From Diphasiastrum complanatum (lineage: Eukaryota; Streptophyta; Lycopodiopsida; Lycopodiales; Lycopodiaceae), in contig CM055103.1 in the NCBI GenBank assembly GCA_029204225.1, forward strand, positions 38,235,648-38,299,647: a stretch of DNA of 64,000 bases, read 5' to 3'. The position numbers and the translations under genes were made by a program. The notes below the pieces were generated by a model, which had not been told where the DNA came from, did no database searches, and saw only the letters and a list, made by a program, of their open reading frames with translations. Shown piece after piece: positions 38,510 through 49,421 of this stretch (the first letter of the stretch is position 1; the number at the start of each line of letters is the position of its first letter).

Positions 38510-40740
38510 CCGATGAAGACCGTGTCGTTGGGAGGAGCCTACTACTTCATGACATTCATTGACGACTACTCTAGGAGGACGTGGATCTACTTCTTGAACA
38601 AGAAATATGATGCACTGGCTCATTGTCTAGCTTACCGTTCTCTTATGAAAACTGGGTGATGATGATTTCGAGTCACTCGGTTATAACTTTTTCTAAAGTC
38701 ACAATCATCAAGATTTGTTCTCCAAGAAGAATTCGAAGAAGCAATAGAAGAAGAAGGCTGTCAGACAACTTGACAACAATTAGAAGCAGTCACAGAAGCA
38801 AGGTCTGAACCAAAATCAGTAACCTACTCAGAACAAGAAAAAAATGTTCTGCAAATACTGCAAAAGGATGAATCACGAGATCTAGGATTGTCGAATCTTG
38901 AAGTTCAACAACAACAAGAAGAAACTGCTGGATCAACAATCCAACACAACTATCGATTCGAAGTAGAATGCCAAAGATGATGACGGGCATAATGCCGTTA
39001 TGGTGAACCATCACCACGCCGAACAAGTTGAGGAATGGTTCCTCGATTATGGAGCAATGCAACATATGACAAGCCATCAAGAATGGTTTATCGACTATTT
39101 GGCCTATAGCCCAAGAAATTCATTCACCTCGGAGACAACAACTCACACGTGATCGAAGGTGAAGGTAATGTCGGACTGAATTTTTAGCATGGACTATTGA
39201 AGCTCATGCCAAATGTATTGTATGTCCCAAATCTGGTGACAAACCAGTTGTTGGTTAGTCGAATTAATGATTTAGGACATAATGTGCTTACTCATTGTTA
39301 CTCTATGACTGATCGTACTTTAAGCAGTTCAACATCTATGAATAGAGAATTGATTTGACATTATAGACTTGGCCACCTTAATTATATATTGATTGCTAAC
39401 ATGTCTAAGCGTTCTTCAATTCTTGATTTTGACTATCGAACTGTCGACCCTCATGTTTGCCAAAGTTGTATCCTAGGAAGGCAGACTAGAAATCCATTTA
39501 AGTCGAATCAAGCACACATATCTAAAGATTTGCTAGACATAGTGCATACTGATATATGTGGTCCGATGCAGACACCATCATGCTACCTTTAAACGCTCTG
39601 CTTTATTTACCTGACATTTCTGGTAGCTGGTTACATATTGTTGGACGTCCTTTTTCATACTAGGCGAGAAAAATTGCCTACGAAGAAGCTCATAGGTCCT
39701 TTAAATGCCTAGGTCCCCCGCACTAGGACTGTCATGACACTCATATAGGACCTGCTAACTATAATCCTCTGAGTTGGGGACACATACTCTATTTCTATAG
39801 AGCAAGTACTCATCCTGAATGGAATATTGTTTCTATTTGAATCCTTGAGTCAACTGACTTTCAACCACTACGATTTGCTTGGATAATACAGGCTCAGAAT
39901 CCTCAACGTCATCTGACATATACTCGGACTCATCATCATCCTCAACGGAAGCTGTCGTATTCTTGGATGAACTGGCACCAGCCCCGGGAACTGGTTCTAG
40001 AGTCTGTGGTTGTCTGCTCTGGACTGAGTTCCAGATAGTAGAGAAGAATGCATCATGCTGGCACTTTCCTCTCCAGGACTTAAGTAACTCTGAAGTCTCC
40101 AAAAAGTACAAAGAGCATGCAGAGTTGCAGACAAACAAAAGGATTAAAACTCTCAGGAGTGACAATGGCAGTGAATACACATTCAAGGATTAATGTTCCA
40201 CGACTAGTATCGAACAACAATTTGCTGCTTTCTATTCGCCACAGTCGAATGAACTGGCAAAAGGGAAGAACAAGACCTTAGTGGAGTTTTCCAAATGCAT
40301 GATCACTCATGCTTCGTTTCCCGAATCATTTTGGCAACATGTCGTGTCGATAGCAGTGTACGTGCAGAATCAATGTATAACTAAAGGCCTACCTGACAGC
40401 AAGACTCCTCATGAAGTTTGGAACCGATCCAAGCCTTCACTAAATCATTTAAGAGTCTTCGGATGCACTGCCTATGCTCATGTTTAAAGGAAACAAGAAA
40501 GAAATTAGATGAGCATTCAATCAAAACTAGTTTTGTAGGCTATTCGTCTTCGAATGGCATGTATCGACTGTACAATATTGTAATATGTAAAGTTTTTACT
40601 AGCATGGATGTGACTTTCATTGAAGATTCGTTCATTGATTTGAAACGCAAGGATCATATCCAGTCTATCGAGAATCAGATTATGTCCGACAACGACTGCT
40701 AACAGCACGTAGTGCCTAAATCCCATTTGTAAAAGTATAA
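38510..40740 (+). mobile_element. Scrambled Ty1/copia remnant
   Basis: Recognisable blocks are out of order. First an integrase scrap (SLGGAYYFMTFIDDYSRRTW, about 38525-38610). Then a gag scrap (SLPFSYENWVM, about 38627), a zinc knuckle with a stop (MFCKYCKRMNHEI, about 38845), protease (EEWFLDYGAMQHMTSHQEW, about 39030), GAG-pre-integrase (HYRLGHLNYILIANMSKR; CQSCILGRQTRNPF) and HTDICGPMQTPS. After a foreign or unreadable stretch at about 39590-40100 come integrase blocks (TLRSDNGSEYTFKD, FPESFWQHVVSIAVYVQNQ, PSLNHLRVFGCTAYAHV, TSFVGYSSSNGMYRLYN). Reverse transcriptase is missing. This is a dead copy related to the one at 1-1758. Confidence 0.8.
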
Positions 40741-41054
40741 ATTAAGCGTTCTTTTAATCTCATAGCCATGTGTATATATTCGATAATAATTGATGTAAGA
40801 AAGTTGTTTAAGTTACAAATGTTACTCTTACTCTGACGCTACGTTGTTCAACTGCGCCTTACTCGATATTTCTCTCTGTTACCAACTATTGTTTGAAAGA
40901 GATATCATTATGAAATGTCCTATGACGTCTTGCTCTACTTCCAGACCTCCTGGCTCGCATGAATGACTTCTACATATTGTCTTGAGTCAAGCTTTCTAAG
41001 TAAAGCTCTACATTGATCATCTCTGAGTTAGAATGTCCAAAGTGGTGGAGTACG

Positions 41055-41665
41055 TATAGTTGAGAGGTTCAATGGATAGAATGATTTTCTGTGGAAGCTG
41101 AGGTTGAAAACATTGTTGGAGCAGAGTTGTATCAGGAGTTGAGATAAAGCTTGAGTATCCTGACACCATTGAGCCTTGGGAGAAGAAATTATATGTCAAA
41201 GCAAAGGCTGAAATACTGTTGAATCTAGCAGATGCCCAACTTCTTCGTGTCAGCAATGCAAAGACTGCAAAGGAAGCTTGGGAGGTTATTGCACCTCTCT
41301 ATGAAACACCTTCAGTTGCAAACATAATGTATGATCTTCGAAAGAAACTGATTAACTTCAAGATGGAGGATGATATGGAGACTAAATTGCAACTCATATC
41401 TCAAGGCTGAAAATTTTTGTAGATCAATTGGCAACAATAGGTTCAACATTAAGTGAAGAGGAAATGTGTGTCATGTTGTTGAATAGCCTGCCAGAGTCTT
41501 ATGAGAACTTAAATATTGTGTTGAGTGTTGTTTCAAAGCAAATGTCAATGGAGAGTCTCATAAGTATTATTCTTCAAGAGGAAATTAGAAGAAAATATCA
41601 AAATCTTAATATAACACTATTGTGAGAAACCAAGTCACTTTGCAAGAAATTGCAAACAGAAGATG
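41055..41665 (+). pseudogene. copia gag fragment
   Basis: The main frame reads EPWEKKLYVKAKAEILLNLA, SNAKTAKEAWEVIAPLYETP and MYDLRKKLINFKMEDDMETK. After a stop and shift near 41410 it reads LATIGSTLSEEEMCVMLLNS, LPESYENLNIVLSVV and LISIILQEEIRRK, then HYCEKPSHFARNCKQ, the zinc knuckle. This is UBN2-type gag with no protease or pol after it. Confidence 0.85.
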
Positions 41666-42202
41666 CTAGACATTAAAGCTGGCAAATTGAAGCAAGAAGC
41701 TCATCTTACATTTCGCTTTAGTCAACGTTGGTTAGTATGAGAGTAAGTTAGTTATGGATATCACCAAGTTAGTAAGTAGGTAAGTAAATGTATATTTGTG
41801 AAATGTGATCAAGAATTATCCTGGGTGATAGATTCTTGATCAAGTGTAAGTGTTAAGAATATAGGTTTAGGGTGTATTAGGTTTAGGTCTGATAGGGCAC
41901 TTTAAGTTGTTTTAAGGTCACAGAAACGCCACTTTTACGTAAGCCTAATTTCTACTTCAACTGTGACGTCGTTTGCAGCCTATCGTTCACAGATGTAGAG
42001 GCGCCTACGTCTCATCTCAGGAAAAGGGCCTTCCCTTGCGTAACGCCAATGTGCAAAGGTGGACCGTAATTTTTTTTTTTTGGACGGGGGCTATTATAAG
42101 GAAGTACTGCCGCACATGCAAACGTAGTTTATTTATTTATTTATTTCATTCTATTTTATTTTTTGCATTTATAGTGCAATTTTTTTTACAATTTTGTTGT
42201 TT

Positions 42203-42322
42203 GGTGGAATGTGCATGTGGACAGCCAATGACAGGCTGCCACATAGCACATCCACAATTTCACCATAATGTGCATGTGCTATGTGGTAGCCTGTCATTCG
42301 CTGTCCACATGCACATTCCACC
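42203..42322. repeat. Near-perfect inverted repeat (52-bp arms, 16-bp loop)
   Basis: The left arm 42203-42254 and right arm 42271-42322 are reverse complements with three mismatches in 52 positions by eye. Arm text starts GGTGGAATGTGCATGTGGAC and the loop is 42255-42270. The size and near-perfect stem fit either a short foldback transposon (MITE) or a young microRNA-type precursor. No target-site duplication was evident next to the arms. An A/T-rich stretch with (TTTA)n lies just upstream (42126-42146). Confidence 0.9.
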
Positions 42323-43639
42323 GGAAAGCTCATCTGCTATGTGTTAACATTTGATATTATGAAAAAAATGATCACCTAAAATTCTAGAGACTGGTTGTAA
42401 AATTCACATGAACATTGTGTGGAAGTGCCTCCTAAATACAAAAGAAACCTGAGCACTTGGCATTACCTTGTTTCAAATCAATGGATTCCCCTATTTCTTT
42501 TTTAAGGAATCACCAAGAAAAAGAAAAGTAGGCATTTTGAACTACAAGAGAGCACACTTTTAGGGCTACACGCTTTTGTCAATCCCTGAGTATAGGTCCA
42601 ATTTGTTATCACAACAAGAATTTCTAGCGAAGGAGCAGCAAAGAAGAAGAAGTACAAGAAAGAAAAAAGGGTGCAGACACGTTGCTGTTCAGTTCTTCTA
42701 CGCTTCTGCTGCCAACGCAAGTTTTTGAGGTTTTTCTATGCTTAAGGAACGTGGAGATTGAAGCTGCTCCAGCCGTCATCAAGGGCACAAACGCCTCCCA
42801 AAAAAGGTGGTTTTGTACCAGCATGAAGCCTATCCTCTTGGTAACAAAGTGAAAGTTACAGAGACTAAGTAGCTGCTTACAAGCTTTGATCCTCCCTTGC
42901 ATTAGAGAAGGCAGCTGAAGCATTGTGTGCTGGAAACCCCTTAGTTTTTGACCATACAGTCTTGATCAAAGTTCAAATAACAAAGGCAGCGTGCTGTCAG
43001 AAGCAATTTGCTGAGATTATAGGGCCCTTACCTGCGCTTTTCTGATAGCAACTGTGTAAGGTCCGAAATCGCTGAGATACGCAAATTGAAGAGTGACAAG
43101 TAGGAAAAGTTGCGATCCAAACTTTTTCTCTTTTTGGAAGTTATGCTACTGGATTGTAGGCAGGTTTCCAAACACCTATCCATCGATCTAACCAGCTAAT
43201 TTAGCAGTCAGCCCCTCCTGTATATTCAGCCACAACTTGATCCTTCTCAGCCCACGATGAATTTCGCTATGTCAGGATGAAGCAAACCTCAAGAATCTGA
43301 TTTCCTCGCATAACAATGCATAGCCTTTCCAACAACCTCTACAAAACCCAGAACTTGCCAACTCCTGAAATTGCTTGTTCTTGCTTTGCCTATTGTTGCT
43401 TCATAGCTCAGGTCTTCATTTTTGTGTACCTCATTCAAAAAGCTTGTTCTTGCTTTGCCCTCAGCCTTCTCACTGTGCACTCTGTATAGCTTTTTCTCCT
43501 CCTAACTTCACAAGCATCGTTTGTGCATTGGCTCTTTACGAAAGCTTGTCCTTGCTTTGCATTCTGTTTACTACCTTCGCATAGCTTCTGCTCCGCAGCT
43601 TTTTTCAGATAGCATGTCCGTGCTTTGACTACCTGTCCA
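42323..43639. other. Intergenic sequence, no gene seen
   Basis: Several short ORFs on both strands but none resembling a known protein. About 43370-43630 shows a loosely repeated CTTGTTCTTGCTTTGCCT or CTTGTCCTTGCTTTGCAT phrase at roughly 70-bp intervals. Confidence 0.5.
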
Positions 43640-45215
43640 CGGTGCGATTATTCTCCCCGGGTACATTGTTTCACTATCAATATGGTTCCTCAAAAATTTT
43701 TCCCTTCTCTGCAACTCATAATTTTCAATGCTCATGCTCGACGTGGAAAAAGAGACTTTATTCACCTTTGGACCATCCTCCTTGTGCTTTCCCTTCATGC
43801 GCACGTTGGGAGGCTCACTGTGATGTTGTGGATTCCCTGCTTGTTTTTTCCGGTCAAGTGGCACCATATTGTCCACCCCATCTTCGCAACCACGTCTCTT
43901 CCTCTCTTTCAGTTTCTCAGGCTTTTTCGTCTTTTTCTCCTCGTCGCCGTGTTCCAAGTGCAGGTTGTGGTCGCCTTTATGTGAAAGGTGCCGGTCCTTC
44001 TCGCCATCAAAATGCTTGCTCTAGTTTTCGTCAACAACTTGCCTTAACCAATGTAGACCTTGCACCTCACCCTGCTCCCACTTTGCCACCTGACTTGGCT
44101 TGGAACTGGATTTGGACCTGGATTCGATCTCTTGATATTTCAACCGCCCTCCACTTAGGTTTGCCTAGTCCTCGACTTTATGCACACATACCCTTTGCCT
44201 TGCGGTTGGATGTCTAGAGAGTTTTGTCCTTACCTTTGTCTCGTTTGGCTTCCAACCCTTTTGATATCGCAGTGTGGCATGAATTTTTGCTATTTCCTCT
44301 CTGGTGTTTGCCTTTGCCTCCTCGGGGTGGTGATGTTGGTCACCGGAAATCTCGCAACATGATTTGTCATTTTATGTCAGGAAATTGGGAGAACTTGCAA
44401 GAGGAGCATTTCCTTCGAAGCGCGCTTGTTGCTCAGCGAGATTGTATCTCAAATGGTGTTTCTGTACCACCTGTTCAACGTCGGTTGCGTCGATGTGTTT
44501 TACTTGGGCAAGTGGGTGAGTATTCTCGTGCAGCTCGTGCTCTAGCTCCAACAATTTCTTCTTCTACCACCATTCAGGCCTTGGAGCCTCTTCAGCCACC
44601 GACAAATGATAGTCTTCTCTCTTTTGTTGAGGATTTTGAACCTGATTTTAATCTCCAACTCTCGTAATTCCACTTTCTTATTGCTTTTTTGCGCAGTCCT
44701 CATCTGTCAACTAGGGATCCTTTTGGCATGGTTTTCAAGCATCTTCGCAACTGTTTCTCCCTCGATGATTCTGCTAGTGGGTTTGGTTTGCTCTTTCAAG
44801 TTTGCTCTTCAGTAGCATGTGGGCATATTCTTTTTTCTATTGCTCGCATTCTTGGTGCTGCTCACTTGATAGCCTTGGATAAGCCTGGCGGTGGTGTATG
44901 TCCGATTGCAGTTGGAGAAGTTTCATACAGATTGGTTTCTCGGGCCTTTGGTTTTCAGCTTCATGACAACTTTCATGACCACCTTTGTTCTCATCAATTT
45001 GATTGTGCTACTCCTAGCGGTTGCGAGACGGTCATACATGCTTTGCGTGCTACTTTGGATCTTCATCCAGATTGGGTTCTCTCAAGTGGATGTTTCAAAT
45101 GCCTTCAATCCCATTTCTTGAGGGGCCATTTTCCAAGAACTTCGTGCAGCTCACGGTCCACTTGCTCATTCCATTTGTGCGGCCTTTCTATTCCATGGAT
45201 GTGCCTTTATATTTT
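43640..45215 (+). mobile_element. Divergent non-LTR retrotransposon reverse transcriptase fragment
   Basis: The central part reads SALVAQRDCISNGVSVPPVQ and RAARALAPTISSSTTIQALE, then after a stop STRDPFGMVFKHLRNC and LIALDKPGGGVCPIAVGE..YRLVSRAFGFQL, then HPDWV and, in another frame, SQVDVSNAFNPIS. The KPGGG.RPIAVGE and D...NAFN blocks are the finger and motif A of a reverse transcriptase unlike the L1-type LINE at 55 kb. The sequence is truncated before motif C. The family resembles R2-like or other RPIAVGE-type elements, but the clade is not certain. Confidence 0.65.
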
Positions 45216-45599
45216 ATGTTAAAACTGTCAAAATCCTACCTTCTATCTATGATGTTATGAGTATAACTTGATCCCACACGTGTGGATCCTATTCCCACGT
45301 GTGGATGTTAGGCCTAGATCCATTCAATTTGGTTAGATAGAAAAAATCTTGATTTACATATGTGTGAACTAGTGACAAGCTAGTCAAGTTGAAAATTCCC
45401 ATATGGCAATCTATTACTAGTTGATCAAGCATACATACCCATGTGAATAATGGTGATTTTCCACATGTGAGAGGCTGTTCCCATGTGTGTACATATATGA
45501 AAAATATCAGTAGATGATCATAGGAGTTGATTATGTAAGTTCCTAGAAGTTAGGAAAATTTCTTCAAATCAAGGAGAATCAAGGTCAGGCAATGGCATC

Positions 45600-46400
45600 A
45601 ATCTGGGAATCAAATAGGTGGGTACTTATCTAGCATTGATTGGTGGATCTGAAAGTTTTTCCATCCAAGACCAACTTCCTACCATTGACAAGCTCCATAG
45701 TGTGCTTGTAGCTAAGGAGAGTAGGATGCAACATCTCAAGGCAAGGATGGGATCTTTGTCCTTGCAAGGTGGAGATGAGAAGGCCAACTTGTCATTCAAA
45801 GGCAAGAAGAAGAGTAATCCATCCAAAAAGAACCAAGGCAAGGAGGTCGAGGACAAGAATGGAGCTTTAAGTTCCAAAGACTCAGGATCAAGCAGGACAA
45901 GTCAAAACTCAAATGTTTCTTTTGTGGCAAAAAGGGACATTTTGCTTTTGAGTGCTTCAAGAAGAAGAATGCTCAAGAGAAGGACAAGCAAGGCAACTTA
46001 GTGCTTGAGGACGAGGAGGATCAATGCAACTCATCATTGATGGCATCTACAATACCAACTTCAAGCAAGGACAACTCCAAGGATATATGGTGGATTGATA
46101 GTGGGGCTAGCTCCCACATATCTCATCAAAAGGAATATTTTCTACTTTACTCTCATATAATGACGCTACAAAGTTCATATTCATTACAAGTGACCACAAA
46201 AGGTTAGTCCATCCTAACTACAAAGCTATGGAGTCCATGATTTCCAAGGAGCTAGCACTCGGGCTTCCCAAATCCGTATCCAAGTGTGGTAAAGCTTGTA
46301 GTCTATCCAAGATACATAAGCAACCATTTAAGAGATCTATGAATAGATCTTCCTCTCCTCTTGGTCTCATACACTCAAGTGTACACTCATTTTCACATGT
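45600..46400 (+). mobile_element. copia fragment: gag end, protease, GAG-pre-integrase
   Basis: 45618-45900 is the basic C-terminal part of gag (LHSVLVAKESRMQHLKARM, then a lysine-rich stretch). After a shift near 45905 it reads KCFFCGKKGHFAFECFKKKN, a CX2CX4HX4C zinc knuckle. At 46086 the frame gives DIWWIDSGASSHISHQKEYF, the protease active site DSGAS. 46206-46400 gives LVHPNYKAMESMISKELALG and a C..C-type K-P-F stretch, a GAG-pre-integrase tail. Frames are broken between blocks. Confidence 0.8.
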
Positions 46401-46639
46401 ATCTAATCTTCTATGTATGTAACCTTCGTACCATCGAAAAAAAAAATCAAAACTCATTGAATTTTTAAGGACAAAGGGCCCCTAAAGGTGAAAGCAGCTA
46501 CTAAAGCTAAGCAGCTTATAGAAGGATGGATGGGGCCAAAGGAGGGGGGAATGGTTGCATTTGAGGATATCAAAGGAAAAAAAAATGCCAATGCTAGGAT
46601 GGGCATTAGAGGGAAGAAAATGATGAAAAACCATGGATT

Positions 46640-47790
46640 TATTCTTTAAGGAGGGGATCGGGAATGTCAAGACCACCATTAGCCATGGTGGCTATACAAA
46701 CTGCCAAGGGTAGAAAGGGGTGTTTTCTGGCACAGAGGAAATGACATAGCAATTTGGCGATAGTACCGAAACAAAGATAGAGGAGAAAAAGACTGGATAA
46801 CAATAAGAATGTGGCACACAACCAACACTCTAGACGCAAAGGACATAAACGGGGGGGGGGGGGGGGGCAGGGTGTCAGTTTAAGAATGAAAGAATCAATG
46901 AACTAGTTATAATATTGAAGGGAAGACATATGCAAACCGAAAGGAACTCCAAGTAGGCGCGTGATCGTGCCATGAGGGACAACTCGAATGACCAAGGAGG
47001 AGGTTGTGAAGCAACAACATGCAATTGGACTTTTCTTTGTTCAAAATAGAGGAGGAACAATAGCATAATTTTGTAAAAATATGGAGCAGGTGATGAAAAT
47101 GGGACTCATAAAGGAGCGACAAGGGAAACATCATCAACAAAGAGTGGACAAGGGGCAATAAAGAGAGAAGAGTTCCAGAAAGTGGCTCAATAGTGATTGC
47201 AAAAAGCAAGGGAAAAAGCGAACAACCTTGTCGAATGCCACAAGCAGGAGAGAAGAGGGCATAGAGACTACCATTAAATAGCAGTTTAGAAGAGAGAGAT
47301 CGGTAGAGGGTGTAGATGAGTGTGCAAAAGGAGACTCGGGATGGCCAAGGCAAGGCATCAGCAAAAGATATAGTCCCAACTGATATAGTCAAAAGCATTG
47401 TCCAGGTCAAGACGAAAGATAATAGAGGGAGTGGAATAGGACATGAGAGAGTCAACCATGGCCCAAACATTCAGAATAGAATCCATGATGTTGCGGCATT
47501 TAACAAAACCACATTGCTCACCATAAAGGACAAAACCAAGCAAGGGAAATAAGCACAAGGCCATCATTTTAGCTATGATTTTAAGTAAGTGTCAAGCATA
47601 GTCAAGGGGTGGAAATTTGCCAATGTGAGAGGGAGAGGTTTTTTGGAAATGAGCTTGACCAAGCATGCAAGGTGCTTCAAAAAGAGGCATGGAGGACAAG
47701 CTCAAGAATGTCAGGGCCTAGTTGAGGCTAAAACTTGTCCATTATACTTGTCACTCTTGCATTACAAATGTACACCTTGACGCTCTTCCA
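46640..47790 (-). mobile_element. L1-type LINE reverse transcriptase fragment
   Basis: On the minus strand, in different frames, blocks match the full-length LINE at 55187-61195: ILELVLHAS, CGFVKCRNIMDSILNVWAM, TPSIIFRLDLDNAFDYISWD, SPACGIRQGCSLFPLLFA, SILNKEKSNC and GGLDIPDPLLKE. It therefore belongs to the same or a sister family but is older, with many frame changes and truncation at both ends. No poly(A) tail was found at its 3' side. Confidence 0.8.
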
Positions 47791-47799
47791 TCGTTGAAT

Positions 47800-49421
47800 C
47801 GTCCATTCATTCTTAGCCTTGCCATAATTATATGACCGTTTTATCAAAGGCAATGGTTATTGGGCACTTAGTGGATCTCACCACATGAGACTGTACATTT
47901 AGGGTTAATAAGTGTAAGGGCACTGACATCTGCGTGTATAAGCCCACCAACATAGTGGGCGTTAGTAGATGAGTGTAAATTGTAGTCTAGGAATAAGTGA
48001 CTTGGGCATTATATTAGAATTAAAAAATGTAGAGGCCCAAAGTCAAGTTTAGCCAAGGTTCTAAGATGTTCAAACATGAGAACATCCTTGCACCTCACTT
48101 TTTCAATTATGCCAATGGTCATTTAAAAATAAGCATAAAAGATTGACAATACTTCACAACTAGAACTTTCTTTTATGACCCACATTTTTTTATTTTTTGT
48201 ATGATATTTCAAAGACTTTCTAGAGGCTATAGACTCAAAATTCATATTTCGCCGCTATCAAAAATGTTCTTGACCACAGATTATGTAATTTCAAGGAAAA
48301 TGTCATTTTTTTTTGTTTTTCTTGCTATAATGTCCCCGAGTGCAAAGCTCAACAATAGCATACTATAGACAACATTTCCATTTATATCCATATGCGGATC
48401 AAGGCCTCATAACAACCTCAAATGCCAAGGTAAACTAACTTGAAGTACAAGGGCCTTGAGAAGGCTAATGAACATATACACCCCAAAGGTACCCTTTCTA
48501 TGTTTGTTAATTTTAGTGAACTAAAAAAATGATGAATGTTCTCTCATCATTTAGTTTTATATCTCAGTCAAACAAAAACATCCAAGTACATTTTGCTTTG
48601 AAAAAGTGGTCTACGCTCTCAAAAATCCAACCATACTAGGGAATACGTAGCGGTTGAGAGGGGCCGCTACCAGAAAATGGTGATGCCTCTACTTGCCAAG
48701 CCATGGGAGACGAGGGAGGTACAGGCATGATATTTTTGGAAGAATTGTTTTCCTCCCAACTGCTATGGGACATAATAGACTAAACACCAACGATATTTGG
48801 AAATGCAACATACTATCACATGGCGACCTTCCTATTCTTCAATCAAGTACCTCTACATTAGCGTATAAACCAAAGCCCATGCAACATTGCATAAACCAGA
48901 AGATAGGTCATAGTTGCACATAATCAGCAAAATCTCACAAACTACTTAATGTTGCTAGTGATTGCAAGTAGAATAGAAAACTGAACATCTTCGATTTCAA
49001 TTTTCCAGATACAGCACTGGTGCTGAAAAGGGCTGCACATTGCTAAATTTGCAAGTGTTGCAGCCCAACTGCATTTTTGCAAATAATGCTCTAATTTCTT
49101 GCAGGAGTAAAATCAAGCTAATATCATTCCACAAGGTCTCAGACTAGGTGTGAAAATGGCATATGGTTGGGAGCTGATAAAATCGAAAAGGATATGGCAG
49201 GATGTTATAATGGGTCCACAATTTGGCCAAGTTAATAAGTGCCTTCTAAGTGGGAAGGAAGCACTTTTTCATGGCTATGCTGTACATTCTGTTGTCACAA
49301 TGCTGTTTCCTTTTTCTTTCATGGACCACTCCTGCTAGCTCCATGTCGGATCAGCAAACCAATACCCAGGTACACGTCACTAGTAGGATCCAGGCAAGTT
49401 GCATCCTTTCTTTAAGGCCCA
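47800..49421. other. Intergenic sequence and 3' flank of the hydrolase gene
   Basis: No coding domain recognised. The final bases before 49422 (minus-strand direction) should be the hydrolase 3' UTR, but its end is not visible to me. Confidence 0.6.

Noticed and set aside
43571-43957. 128-codon minus-strand ORF (lysine- and glutamate-rich)
   Set aside because: Opposes CT-rich sequence upstream of the divergent RT; no domain and no supporting context.
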